Under the pieces are notes generated by a model. That model had not been told where the DNA came from and made no database searches. It worked only from the letters and a program-made list of their open reading frames with translations. Shown in pieces: positions 34,763-46,079 of a stretch of 64,000 bases of DNA. Positions within the stretch are counted from its first letter, which is position 1. Each line of letters opens with the position of its first letter. Made by a program: the position numbers and the translations under genes. The DNA is from Hygrophila difformis. Lineage: Eukaryota; Streptophyta; Magnoliopsida; Lamiales; Acanthaceae. The stretch lies in contig JAOANR010000012.1 of assembly GCA_030278955.1 (NCBI GenBank), positions 26,529,977 through 26,593,976 on the forward strand, given 5' to 3'.

Positions 34763-35844
34763 TCTATATATATATTAAAGCATTAGTGAACAACCCATCC
34801 TACATTTAATGTGGTGTCTCCATTTCAAATTTCTAATTTTTATAAATTTTTGCAATGTTTAATTTATCAATTTTAGATTTTCACATTTATTATTTATTTA
34901 TTTATTATATATTTTCAGTTTTTAAAATATATGCAATTTCTACCATATTCACTTTTAAAAAGATTTGAAAGATTTGAAATTTAAAATTTTGCATATCTTA
35001 TTTTATCTATATTATTTAGCATTTTTAATTTACTAATTTTAGATTTTCATATTTATTTATTTATTCATTATATATTTTAGTCAATCGTGTATAAAATCAA
35101 TTATTTACTTATGAATTCTTACTCTATTATCCTATTGTGTCACTGTATATTCACTTTTAAAAAGATTTGAAGATAAAATTTGAAATTTTACATTTTTTAT
35201 TTTATCTATGTTGGATTTTATTTATTTGCATTTTTTATTTTATCTATTTTAGATTTTATTATTTTGTATTTTTATTTTATTTATTTTAAATTTTATTGCT
35301 GCATTTAGTATTTATTTGTAAATTTTCAGTTTTTACACTATAGGATTATTATGACGATGTTTTGCACTTGCAACTAAGAACTATGTTGTGTTTATATTTC
35401 AATATGATGAACGTATTGCAATGCCGGTAATTTTGTGTAGGTTTGGTCTCAATTTTGATTATATATATTTTTTGTATGGTCAATGATGTAAGCAAAATGT
35501 ACATTGCACATCAGATTTATTTATTCATGTTAAAGATATATTAATCTGTATATGAAAATCCCAATTTTTAGTTTTTAAAAGATAATTAATTTTTAATTTA
35601 TGTGAAGTTCTCACAATTTTCAGTTTTTTTTAATTTCAAATTTAAATGGAATTTGCAATGTATTATGGAATTTATAATATTAAAAGATACATTAGTGAAT
35701 ATATAAAAAATATTTGTATATATTAATTAATGCATATATATAGGCCATGTTTTCACAAAAATATCTTAAAAGTAATATACAATTATATAGTTGTGAATAG
35801 ATCAATTAGTAAATAAAGAAGAAAAAATTAATTTTTTTAATCTA

Positions 35845-36104
35845 CTTCCTCTATCCCATTATTTATGTCTAAAAAATTTTGGACACGTATTCCAATACAT
35901 TTGTTTAACATTTAATATCTTAAAATGTATATATGAAAAAATTATGTAAAATACATATTCTAAAACTACATGATTAGACAAATCTAACAAGACCGAATTT
36001 GACTATATTTTTTTCGTATCTAATTACGATAACATTAGGTCAAAGTTGATCAATAAACAATGTTAAAAACATAAAATGAGACACTTTGAGTGCGACGGAA
36101 GGAA
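35845..36104. mobile_element. Stowaway-type MITE
   Basis: The ends CTTCCTCTATCCC and (complement) TTCCTTCCGTCGC are imperfect inverted repeats flanked by TA on both sides (35843-35844, 36105-36106). The length is about 260 bp and there is no coding sequence. Confidence 0.6.
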
Positions 36105-36120
36105 TATTTTTTAAGAAATA

Positions 36121-36267
36121 CTCCCTCCGTATAATAAGTGTAACACTATGAAATGACACAAGATTTAAGGTAAGTATATAAAATTTATTTAATTGAAGTA
36201 ATTAAATTTTGGGCGTGGCATGGAGCTGGGCAAAATGAAAGTGTTGAGAAGTGATACGGAAGGAGGT
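36121..36267. mobile_element. Second short MITE
   Basis: CTCCCTCCGTATAATAAGTG at the left and TACGGAAGGAGG at the right form an imperfect inverted repeat. A TA precedes the left end, but no TA follows the right end, so the right edge is uncertain. Confidence 0.45.
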
Positions 36268-36289
36268 TCTGTCAGTACCGGGAAGTGGT

Positions 36290-36592
36290 AAGTTGAGTCA
36301 CGGCTGCTACTGTAATATTAAAGAAAGGCTTAGTTTTAGGGTTCGAATGATGTTGTGATGCTGAGGTTCTGATTTTAGCTGTGGTTCTGGTTTTTAGCAC
36401 TCAGTTTTCTGGTGTATGAAATTTGGCATTGTTAGTTGTCGGTCGTGAGGCCATTATTTCGTGGGTGTCAGATCTGTTAGGGCGTTGTTTAGATTGGTGG
36501 TTCGTTATGTATTAAGAAAGATGGTTGTAAGTCTTGGTGATTGTACTTTGCTGTAGGAATAAAATCTCTTTCATCTCAAAAAAAAATTACAT
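36290..36592 (+). mobile_element. 5'-truncated LINE 3' tail with poly(A)
   Basis: The non-coding sequence ends TTGCTGTAGGAATAAAATCTC, then TTTCATCTC and a run of A. An AATAAA signal plus poly(A) is the usual end of plant LINE copies. The 5' edge is approximate and no target duplication was identified. Confidence 0.45.
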
Positions 36593-37750
36593 TTGACTTT
36601 ATTCCATTTGAATTTTATTTAAATGAATATAAAAATTTAATAATTTAAATAATTAGTAAAAATTATTAACCTTAAAAATATTTTAAATATGTTAGTGTAT
36701 AATTTATTTCCAAACACCCAAAAAGGGAAAGTGTAACATCTAAACAACGGATGATGTAATTCATTAATCTATATTTTAACAGATTTGCAATTGACGAAAA
36801 ACAAATATAAATCTAGCTTTGTTAGAAAATTGTGGTTGTAAATGTTCAAAGTAAGTTCATATTGAAAGGCTAATTGCTGCAAGATCTATAAGTTTTCTCT
36901 GGAATGCCGGTACTGAATGAAGTTTTAACGTCTAAAACAAATAAAATGAATATAGATAGTTTATCAACATAAAAGTATACAAAATTGGAGCATACATATG
37001 TGAAAATTATAAATATTCATCATATAAGAAAATAACGGAATACACCCTCCATACATCCTAAATTTTGACTACAAACTTATCATCACCAACACTCTATACT
37101 ATCCTAATTTATCAACTAAAAATACAAATCAAATGTGTAAATTCAAGTTTGATATGTTATTTTTAATCAAAATATAGATTTTACTATTAATAAATTTACA
37201 AATACCAAAAATAATAAACTATAATAAGTTACGTAACTAAATTCAACATAAATGTGGCCCAAAAATTTGTTTTAGTGAACATTGCTACATAAAATAAATT
37301 TACATTCATAATCATGGCTCCGCCACTGGTGGTGGAACTGACAAGACATTTATCTAGAAAATATTATGTTTAGCCCTTCATGATAGATGTAATATTGTGC
37401 TGCCTTTAGCATCCAATGGAATAACACTCTTACTTAAGAGGTAGGACTACAAATTCTGGATTTGATATTCCACTAGATTGTGACGAGAAATTTACCTGCA
37501 AAAAACTTAAATTAGAAAATTGTTTAACCTCTCTAGAAAATTATTTAAACTCTTTTCTCATTAAAACAAAGCTCAATATTTTGGATGGAAATTCTTGATT
37601 AGTAGAATGATTATAAGCCCGTCTGAACTTACCAAATTCTCCATTCGATTTCAGAGGAAAAATTCCATTCGCAGTTTGTATTACTATGACTATAAATAAA
37701 TAAAAAATAAAAAAAAAGCAAATGTCAACCTTTAAAGAAGGTTAGACTCT

Positions 37751-38007
37751 GGCCCTGTTTGGGAATTAGTTGTTAGCTGTTAACTGATTCTGTGGGTAAT
37801 AATTAGTTAAAATTAGCTGTTTGACAATTTCAAAACTAACTTTTTGCCTAGAATAAGCTAAAATCCAAACTGCTGCTATTTGCAGCGGTTTTAAAAATAA
37901 TTGATTGAACACTGTTTTAAGTTATTTTATCTTTCCAAATAAGCTATTTTATCTCATATTGTGAGACAAATTAGCCGATTAGATTTAGCTATTTTGCCAA
38001 ACAGGAC
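37751..38007. mobile_element. MITE with GGCCCTGTTTGG ends
   Basis: GGCCCTGTTTGG at the left and CCAAACAGGACA at the right are inverted. The 257-bp element is AT-rich and can fold. The end sequence is of the kind seen in hAT or PIF/Harbinger MITEs; the duplication is not clear. Confidence 0.55.
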
Positions 38008-38129
38008 ATCTATCTTCAAAAACCAATTTTTACCAATGCCAGTGATATGTTGCAATATCTCGTGTCACTGTCAAGAGGGGACTCGACGTATTAATATGTA
38101 ATTAAAATGGATTAACTTAAGATACTATA

Positions 38130-38672
38130 AGAAATGTTATTTATAATAAAAATTATATATGGTAAAAATTTGCACAATGAATACTTCATGTACGTGATGG
38201 TAATTGGTAAAGCTGGTATTAATCTTGAAGATGTATAATTAGATTTGACATTTCCAGATGATAATTTTATAAACTCTACCAGAGATTCTATAGCGGCAAT
38301 TTTTGAGAGTACTTATACAAATATAAGCTGCACAACTTCAAATTCAAACATTTTTACTATGTATTAACCCCAACCAATGAAATTGTTGCTACAATATATA
38401 ATTACATCATGGAACGTATGTCTGCAAATGAAAATGTATATATATATATGCATATATATATACCAGTTTTAACGATATTTGTCAAAAGGATGAAAGCATA
38501 GATAATGCCAATGAATTATTTTTACTGGAATATCTAAACACGATCAATTGTTCTGAATTACCGAATAATGAAATATAGTTGAATAAGGGTTGTATAGTCA
38601 TGCTTCTTAGGAATATATATACAAATAAATTATGCAATGGAAGTAGGTTGATAGTAACCAAGATGCGGAACT
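38130..38672 (+). pseudogene. Degenerate Helitron helicase fragment 1
   Basis: Broken plus-strand frames preserve family landmarks in order: LTPTNEIVATIYNYIMERM, then LFLLEYLNTINCSELPNNE, then KGCIVMLLRNIYTNKLCNG and RLIVTKM. In Helitron RepHel proteins these match the C-terminal helicase region ('PTNE...IN.YM', 'G.PVMLLRN....LCNGTRL'). There are many stops and frame changes. It shows descent from an autonomous Helitron but not current function. Confidence 0.6.
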
Positions 38673-38884
38673 AGATAGTTGAGGTTAAACTAATTTTCGA
38701 GAAACCAAGAAAGTAGAAAATTCTGATTGGTGATTATGAGCCTATTTGATTTGACCAAATTTTTTATTCGATTTGAGATGAGAAAATTCTCACTCACAGT
38801 TTTGTTTTGCTATGATTATAAACAAAAGTAAATATTAATCTTTAACGAATGTCGGAGTTTATCTTCCAAAACCTGTTTTTTGCC

Positions 38885-39245
38885 ATGAACAGTATGTTGC
38901 AATATTTCGTGTCACTAGCAAAATGTAGCTAAAAGTATTAATATGCAATTAAGAATGATTAACTCAAGATACCACAAGAAATGCTGTTTATAATAAAATT
39001 TATATATGACAGAAAATTTACAAAATGGATAGTAGATGTAGGTGATGGTAAAGCGGGTATTGATTTTGGAGATGTACAATTAGATGTGACATTTTCGGAC
39101 GATTTCTTATAAACTCCACGGGTGATCCTATAGCGGTAAATTTTTAAAGTACATATACAAATACTTATTGCACCACTTCAAATTCAGATATTTTTAAAGA
39201 TAGTGTTATACTAGCCCCTATCAATGAGATTTTCACCGATGAAAT
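38885..39245 (+). pseudogene. Degenerate Helitron helicase fragment 2
   Basis: This is a second, diverged copy of the segment at about 38040-38350. It reads VGDGKAGIDFGDVQLDVTF, which resembles the helicase 'VGDGK.G......I.IP' region. It is broken by stops. Confidence 0.5.
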
Positions 39246-39612
39246 TTTCAGCAAATTGTTAGGAAAATTTTCATATTATGTTTCATACTTATTTTTAAAT
39301 TTTATTATATCTTAATTTAAGTTTCAAATCAAATAAAAATATTATTCTAATAAATTTTTTTTTTGATATGTTAGATTAGTACCGGACAAGCCACAGAAAC
39401 TAAAGATACAGTATAATATGATTTATTTGTTAGTTTTAAAAATAATTAAATTATATTATCATATATATATTCTCTTTTGAATATATAAAAAAAATCATTA
39501 CACATTTTTTATTACTCAAAATACAATTTATTATTACCTTGTAATATAAGTATATATATATTATATAAAATATATAGTTATGCCCGTCGAGTTTCGACGG
39601 GTTATTTACGAG

Positions 39613-39855
39613 TTTAATTAAAATGATTAGTGGATCAATTAATTTTTAGTTAAGGCAGAGAATGGAGATAGAAATAAACATAAAGAAAATATATATAAAT
39701 ATATATATCAAAATATAAAATAATATAAATATGCATATTTTATTCCACTTGATTATTTGGTTTGTGCTCCATTTAATGAACCCGTGTTCCACCGAATAGA
39801 CAACATCGAACCAAAATTAATCAAGTGTATGATTTTTAATATATTTATCATCTTT
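39613..39855. other. AT-rich block with a short inverted repeat
   Basis: CACTTGATTATTTGGTT (39746-39762) pairs with AACCAAAATTAATCAAGTG (39809-39827), giving an 82-bp hairpin-forming unit. Nothing else is recognisable. It separates the Helitron end from the first 190 bp of LTR copy 3. Confidence 0.4.
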
Positions 39856-40052
39856 TGGGGTTTTTTAACACAAATTTAATAAAAATAACAATATTTTTGT
39901 GTTTTTCAATACCAGCTTATTATTTATACAAACTTGCAAATATCTGACAAATTCAACTGCTTTCTTATTTAAATAAGACCGAAATGCGATCAAATGCCCA
40001 TGTTTAGACACGGAGATAGATTGAAAATAATGGCCAATTTTGGCCATTATCA

Positions 40053-40484
40053 ACATCCTCACATTTAATACTGATCGTCCCCGAGCAGTCAGAGTCAGTG
40101 CTCCTAAGAGCATAGACGCTGTATATTCAATCTATTTTCGTGGCTTCAAAAATTTCATTCTTCTTAGATTGGGATAAGATAATCGAAAACTACAAGTATT
40201 AAATTCTCTTGATTGCAGTGTTTAATAAAATGATATTTTTCACTTAATCGGGCCTACAAATCAGTCATTATTGATAATTCTTCATGAATATCTTGTTTAG
40301 AAAAATTCATTGATTTAATTCTAGAATTAAAGCATGACATGAATATAAACTAGAAATGAGGCCTCACTTATAGTATAAGCGGAAATTTCACTCACTCTCA
40401 AATTTGGGTTTTATCATATTCGCTCATAATCAAATTTAATTAAATTATCCCATAAGCTTGCAATTGAACCAACTCGTCACCGGC
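40053..40484 (-). other. Possible internal remnant beside LTR copy 3, including a PPT-like site
   Basis: On the minus strand CTCGGGGACGATCAGTATT and then AAATGTGAGGATGT lead directly into the LTR start TGATAATGG. This resembles the 'GGACGAGCA...AAGTGTGGGGAT' stretch before the 3' LTR in Tat/Ogre-type gypsy elements. The rest of the block is AT-rich without coding sequence. Confidence 0.4.
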
Positions 40485-42060
40485 TCATTTCTGCGTACCA
40501 CTATCGATTAACAAATGTCTATTTGCTACTCGGTCTTGGATATGGGAGCCCAACTTCTCAAGACAAAAAGACCCTAGATTAGCCACTACTCCCTCAGGCA
40601 CATTTAGACTTGTTCCCCCAAAATTATGGTCTACACCCTCCACTCCAACTTCTGGCCCATCAGCTATTATGTTATCCTGGCCCAAACTTAGAAGGTAGCC
40701 CATATCCCCAGCCGACGGCCCACCTGATCTGGCTTCACCCTCTACCTCGTGAACCATTCCGCCACCTTTGCTATCCCCAATATCCCCACTGGTTATGCCT
40801 TTTATGTCCGTAATGATTTCAGTAGTAAATTCTGCTGCCTCATTCAAATATTTTGGACTCCCAACCAAGGTTTCAGGCGACTGTTCCGCTTCCCCAAGTA
40901 CCGCAGTCCCGGAGCTTCCCGAAGCCTTCTCTGCCTTGTTAGCTCCGGCGAATTCTCTTCCCGCCACGATCTCTGTAACTGGTATCTCAAGTCCTCTTGT
41001 TGCACTCCCCATGAAACATCTTCCTCCACCACGTTCTCACAGAGGTTAAGCACCACCCGTACTTTTGATGCCACACCTCCAACGTAAACCATTATATTCA
41101 ATGGAAATGTGTCCATATCTGGTATTTTTACCAGTAGGCGCGCGCGGTCAAGCCTTTTCATTGCTCTTGTGTCCCGATCAGCATTCACAATCTTCCCCCA
41201 ATCGTTCACAATGCACCGAAAAAGTTCCTTTCACTCCATGCATTAATCGGCATACCGTACAAGTAAATCCACATCATTGACTTCCTCTCTATTGCCCCCG
41301 GACCCCAACACTTTTTCCACACACTAAACTTTTGCATCCTACGATCGGACAAAAATCTACCCCTCTCGGCTGAACAGTTGAATATCGCCAGAATACAATG
41401 CCCGCCCCCGTACCTAACATCTTCACATCTAGGGTACTCCATATACAACCACTCTTGGAATTCGAAAAGCACCTCCAACTTTGTTAATCAAATCACCACT
41501 AACCAGAATAACCATTCCGTTGCCTCTTTCTCCACAACAAGTTCAACCTTTCCGTCAAACCGATCGACCCTTTCACCACATGTATCAACCTTTTTCCCTC
41601 TCTTGACATTGGCTTACGAGTGCTCATCTCTCCAACCTGCCCTATAACAGCCAACACCCCGATCCAAACTCTCATAGGCCTCGGCACCTGACCTTATCCT
41701 ACGAGGTCGACCATTCCAAAGAGTTTCATTTACAGCGCCAGGTTCTCTACGACTGGGGCTGCCCACCCCCACCTTCAGCAACCTCCCTAGCCAGACCCTC
41801 CCATTCATCTTCCTTATGACCTCCTCAGCATCTTCCTTACTTGTGAACCTAAAGAACCCGAATTTGAATCCCCTCTCCGGCCATTTTTTCCTCGGGAAAA
41901 ACCATTCTCGGACCTTCGCCATCTTATCAATTGCACTGTATATGTTGCAGACCGCAGCTTCCACTGGGATGTTTCCCACAAATACCCCAAACAGAGCTCT
42001 CCTCGGGAGGCTTCTGTCACTTACCACCCCCTCTTCCTGGAATCACCAGCCTCCAACCTA
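40485..42060 (-). pseudogene. LINE ORF1 with RRM-like domain, broken
   Basis: The minus-strand N-terminus reads VFVGNIPVEAAV, FPRKKWPERGFKFGFFRF and VIRKMNGRVWLGRLL, an RNA-recognition-motif fold as found in many plant L1-type ORF1 proteins. A central part follows in other frames (EFQEWLYMEYPRCEDVRYGG, MMWIYLYGMPINAWSERNFF, DWGKIVNADRDT), typical of the DUF4283-like region. The C-terminus is an acidic Gly/Ser-rich stretch ending near 40485. At least two frame changes and several stops are present. It lies upstream, on the same strand, of the ORF1-tail and RT sequence at 28483-26384, and the two are probably one LINE split by LTR copy 3. Confidence 0.7.
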
Positions 42061-42137
42061 CGTCGGGAATAGCTCAGCATCTTGAGGGAATTCTATGAGG
42101 GATATTCGTTTAGTTCTCATTAATAATTATATATGCC

Positions 42138-42616
42138 TGTTAACGGTGAAATTTTGGAGGAGTGAAACCTCTCTTTAATTGATGAAACTAGGGAAAGATT
42201 ACAAGGAATGCAGAAAAGAAAATTACAGGAACTGAAAGAAAGCTGTAAATAAAAAGTGCGGAAAGCGATAAATAAACTGCAGAAAGGCAAAATAAATTGC
42301 GGCCTCTTTGAGGGTTGATTGAATGTGTTTTGCCTTGGTGCCACATTCAGCTTATATAGGGATGGGGAACCCAGGGTTTCCTCAAGGCCGATGACATCTT
42401 CCTCCAAGCTTCTTCGTGATTCTCTTCCCTTGGGTGGCACTCCATCGCGATTTTCTTTCCTTCCATGGCGCCTCATCTTGCTGACTCCGTGATCCTCTCT
42501 AGATTGTGTCCTTCTTCAGCCTTTTCTACCGGATATATCTTTATGAACTGGGTCGAGCAATTTGGTAATTGGTCCAGAAATTGATGGGCCTCAACATTTA
42601 TTTTATTGGGTTAACA
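42138..42616 (-). repeat. Element C LTR (3' side)
   Basis: TGTTAACGGTGAAATTTTGG to TTGGGTTAACA. It is nearly identical to 45593-46070. The next bases, 42617-42627, are GATGCCCCCTC, whose complement GAGGGGGCATC is the polypurine tract of the minus-strand element. Confidence 0.9.
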
Positions 42617-42779
42617 GATGCCCCCTCGCGTATTTTGTCTGATTTAAGACAAATTTGCGGGATTTAAACTTAGGGTTTGAGTTTCGGCCCATTAAGCCTA
42701 GTCTTATAAAAGCCACTTCCCCCAAATTTTGGCAACTTTCCAAAATTTTTACTCACTTTCCAAATCTTCTCGTATCTTC

Positions 42780-43990
42780 TTGCTCGTCCGCCGGCCGCCG
42801 TTGAGATCGTCACCGGGCACCGTTGTTCCGGCTACTTGTGTCGTCGTGCCTCACTTCCAGATCACGATCGCCCGAGCCTCCAACTTCAGCCTGCAGCTGC
42901 CAGCGAGCCGCCACCTAGCGCCGGGAGTCGCCGCCATTGAAGTCTTCTGGCCGCCATTGAGCAAGGGGACAACTGCCGTCGTCCCCTTGCTCAAGGGCCG
43001 CCGCCGCCCCCTTGTTTAGGGCTGTCGTCATCATCCTTGCTAGGGGCTGCCGCCATCATCCTTCCACGAGGATGCCACCAGCTTCTGTCCGAGGGCCGCC
43101 ACTGGAGTTGGTCAGCGCCGCCATCTCCTTGTGTGAGCGCCGCCATCATTCTCTCCAGACGCCGCCATCTCCACTTCATAGCGCCGCCATCCTCTAGTGC
43201 CATGGCCGCCATCATCTTTGATTTGGAGACCTGGAGTGCCGCCACCCGTGCTGCTCTGGAGCGCCGCCATCTGAGGCGCCGCCACCTGACTGAGCGCCGC
43301 CATGTCCATCAAGCCAGCCACCACCTCGATCCTTTCCAGGCCGCGAGGGCCGCCAGCCAGCTTCCTCATCCGCCATCTTCACTCGAGGACACCACCATCA
43401 CTCCTTGCACGAGCGGCCATCCGTTTCTGCTCCCGGAGGCCGCCCCCGCCATCTCCGTGTAACGAGACCGCCGCCATCAATCCTCGCACGAGCCGCCATC
43501 TGGATTCTTGGGCCGCCACCCTCCTTGCCTTGGACACCTCGAGCACCACCATCCATAGCCGGGGGAGCCGCCATCCAGACATTCCTCGGAGGCCGCCATC
43601 CATCACCGAGGAGCCGTCATCACCAGTGCACGGCCACCACCCGGGGTAGGCCGTCATCCACTTGGTAGGCCCCCATCCCTCTGCTCCGGGGGGCCGCAAC
43701 GCCTCACAGGCCACCGTGCCTCGGGGGCTCCGTCGTGCCTTGAGGCTCCCCTTGCCTCGGGGCTCCGTCGTGCTTGTAGCTCATTCGCTGTGCCTCGGGG
43801 CTCATCCGGCGTGCCTCGGGGCTCCGCCATGCCTCGGAGCTCTCGCTGCCACTCTAGGGTTGCCAGTCGCCGCTGCTCCACTCCGGGCCGCTATTCGAGC
43901 ATCAACCAGGGTGACATCCTCAGTCAGGCCGCCATACTCAGCCAGGCGCCATCCTCGGTCACCGACTACTCGGCCTCCAAGGCCGCTGTC
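42780..43990. repeat. GC-rich GCCGCCAT-type low-complexity segment in element C
   Basis: Dozens of imperfect GCCGCCATC units (complement GATGGCGGC) occur at irregular spacing. A second subregion of TGCCTCGGGGCTCCG units lies at about 43725-43845. Because the units are 8-9 nt and lack stops, long frames are open on both strands. Their predicted proteins (Arg/Pro/His/Ala-rich) match nothing I know, so they are not called. The segment lies between the gag end and the polypurine tract, where pol would normally be. Confidence 0.6.
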
Positions 43991-44008
43991 GACGGCGTTC
44001 CAGGGCCA

Positions 44009-45483
44009 TTATCCAGGGTTTTTACCACCCAAGGTTATTGCCTTGGCCACCACCCTTGGTTCGTCTTCCTCTTTATCATGTTTCAATTCATCAAAACGAG
44101 TCCCGTGTACAAGTAGACGCTTCTCATCTTGCTCCTCAAAGAACTTTTCCAACCGGGCCGCTTTCTCGGCCAGCTGGGCAAGATCAGTGGAATCCTGCAC
44201 AATTAAATGTTCTTTTAATCTCGGCAACATATTAGCCAATGCTATATTCGCTATTTCCCTATCCGGGATTGCTATGGAGCATCGGCCTTTAAGCCGTTGT
44301 AATCTACTGACAAAAGTACTTGCCGCCTCATCGGCATATTGTTTGGCATTAGTAAGGTCTGCAAGGCTTACCTGTGACAATGGAGTGTAGAATCTATCAT
44401 GGAATGCCCGTTCTAGGTCGGCCCAATTTTGAATTGAGTTAGGCCGCAAAGAAGCAAACCATGCGAAGGCAGGTCCAGTGAGGGACGAGCTGAACAGTTT
44501 TAATTCCAGCCAGTCATTGGTTGCTGCTTCCCCGCACTGAGCCGTGAACCTTCCCACATGCTCTATAGTGGACTTGCCATCATCTTCCAAAATGGTGGTG
44601 AATTCAGGCATCTTGAAACCCCTTGGGTAGGGCTGCATGGTGTCCACCCAGTCAGAATATGGCTTCCTATACGTGGGTCGCTCCATAGGCTTCAACTGAA
44701 TCCCGAAGTGCTGTTGCATCACATCCACTTGAGCGGCAGGTGCCGCGGGTACTCCACATGGTTGTGGTGCCTGCCCTCCTATGGCAGCTTGAGTAGGTAT
44801 AGCGGCTGGTGCAATGGGTGTCGCCGCCACTCCACATGGTTGTGGCGCCTGCCCCCTAGGGTTGGTGGCATCCAACCAGGGTTTAGAGGCGCCGCCACAT
44901 AGGGTGCGGTTGGAACGTTTGGCGCATGAGGTGCCACATGTCGTGGCGCCATGTTAAGTCCGACTGCCGTACAGCCCGATGTGGCGCTGGTTGCCATCAA
45001 AGGACTCGATGGAGCATAGATCGGCACGGGAGGTGCCGCATAACCCAGATTCGGCATGTTGGGTGCCGGAAAGGCATAAGCAGTCTGATAGGAGTATGGG
45101 AACACACTGGTCACACCTCCGGACTACTGGAGTGGCGGCTGGCCAAGTGTGGTTCCCCAAATCCGATGTTGGCCTCCTGACGACCCCGGGTATGGGGTGC
45201 TTGGCGGCACAGTAGTTTCTTTTGCTGGAACAACTCCGTCTTACTGAACACGCAAGGAACCGCATATTCGATCAGTTTGGTCGGCCATGGCAGGCTGCAA
45301 CACATCCATTAGGTGCCTCGTGAGTAAAGGCATAAACTCGGCCATCGATTCAGTTATCGATAGCCGTATTTGCTCGGACAATGTAGGGGCCTGCATGATC
45401 CCCTATAGCGGTTGAGAGGTGCTCGTCGTCTCAATGGTATCCTCAAACGGTGTTCGCACCGACGTCTTCTCTTGTAGAGACAT
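44009..45483 (-). pseudogene. gag: Element C gag (Retrotrans_gag domain), broken
   Basis: The probable start is the ATG at 45483-45481 (MSLQEKTSV). A TAG near 45.40 kb and a frame change near 44.85 kb break the frame. The C-terminal 288 codons from 44875 are open. They contain the capsid-type core: WLELKLFSSSLTGPAFAWF, LERAFHDRFYTPLSQVSLAD, FVSRLQRLKGRCSI, then a Glu/Lys-rich end. A proline/alanine-rich region precedes it. No CCHC zinc knuckle is seen. Gag forms the cytoplasmic particle in which the element RNA is packaged and copied. Pol would have to come from another element. Confidence 0.75.
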
Positions 45484-45570
45484 TTCTTCAACTCTCTGTG
45501 TCAAATCACTCACAAATTTTCTAGATCTGAGACGCATACACTCTTCAAAGCGGATATGGCTTCAATTTCG

Positions 45571-45590
45571 TGTCTCACTGGGCGTGCCAA
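45571..45590 (-). other. Primer-binding site of element C
   Basis: TTGGCACGCCCAGTGAGACA on the minus strand lies 2 nt from the 5' LTR end. It differs from the Met-tRNA-type site of gypsy-1, A and B; I do not assign the tRNA. Confidence 0.65.
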
Positions 45591-45592
45591 TT

Positions 45593-46070
45593 TGTTAACG
45601 GTGAAATTTTGGAGGAGTGAAACCTCTCTTTAATTAATTAAACTAGGGAAAGATTACAAGGAATGCAGAAAAGGAAATTACAGGAATGGAAAGAAAGCTG
45701 TAAATAAAAAGTGCAGAAAGCGATAAATAAACTGTAGAAAGGCAAAATAAAATGCGTCCTCTTTGAGGGTTGATTGAAAGTGTTTTGCCTTGGTGCCACA
45801 TTCAGCTTATATATGGATGGGGAACCTAGGGTTTCTTCAAGGCCAATGACATCTTCCTCCAAGCTTCTTCGTGATTCTCTTCCCTTGGGTGGCACTCCAT
45901 CGCGATTTTCTTTCCTTCCATGGAGCCTCATCTTACTGACACCGCGATCCTCTCTAGATTGTATCCTTCTTCAGCCTTTTCTACTGGATATATCTTTATG
46001 GACTGGGTCGAGTAATTTGGCAATTTGGCCAGAAATTGATGGGCCCAACATTTATTTTATTGGGTTAACA
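45593..46070 (-). repeat. Element C LTR (5' side)
   Basis: The right-hand copy of the 479-bp LTR, followed by ATGCC and, 4 bp later, the first base of element A. Confidence 0.9.
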
Positions 46071-46079
46071 ATGCCAAAC

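Larger units (their letters stand above)
34763..39612 (+). mobile_element. Helitron-like element, decayed
   Basis: The 5' end reads TCTATATATATATTAAAGC after an A. The 3' end has a hairpin, CCCGTCGA, loop GTT, TCGACGGG (39583-39601), then 11 nt to CGAG and a T. This is the Helitron arrangement (5'-TC, 3' hairpin, CTRR, inserted between A and T), with CGAG in place of CTRR. Two degenerate helicase-like segments inside support it. No Rep domain is seen. The interior is AT-rich and holds MITEs and a LINE tail. It probably inserted into LTR copy 3. Confidence 0.6.
28484..40052 (-). mobile_element. Giant LTR, copy 3, inverted and interrupted by later insertions
   Basis: Read on the minus strand, this copy begins TGATAATGGCC at 40052 and ends GTCAAAAGTTTCG at 28484. 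It follows the same order of blocks as copies 1 and 2. It is interrupted by a foldback element (31989-33218) and a Helitron (34763-39612). It also carries unassigned blocks (33865-34762 and 39613-39855). Next to its start is a GTGAGGATGT sequence resembling the polypurine tract of long-LTR gypsy elements, so it may be a 3' LTR. The flanking pentamers ACAGC (28479-28483) and ACATC (40053-40057) differ at one base and do not prove a duplication. It sits within the LINE, opposite in direction to copy 2. Confidence 0.75.
42138..46070 (-). mobile_element. Element C: gag-only LTR retrotransposon
   Basis: LTRs of 479 and 478 bp (TGTTAACGG...GGGTTAACA) are flanked by the duplication ATGCC (42133-42137 and 46071-46075). 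The primer-binding site (45571-45590) and polypurine side (42617-42627) show that it reads on the minus strand. The interior (42617-45592) holds a broken gag gene and a GC-rich repetitive segment but no protease, RT or integrase, so C is non-autonomous (LARD/TR-GAG-like). Confidence 0.9.

Noticed and set aside
21955..40052. Copies 2 and 3 as terminal inverted repeats of one large element carrying LINE sequence
   Set aside because: LINE coding sequence continues across copy 2, which has its own perfect target duplication. The copies are independent insertions into one LINE.
42990..43960. Several long overlapping frames on both strands as genes
   Set aside because: They follow from stop-free GCCGCCATC repeats, show no family resemblance and overlap each other in all frames.
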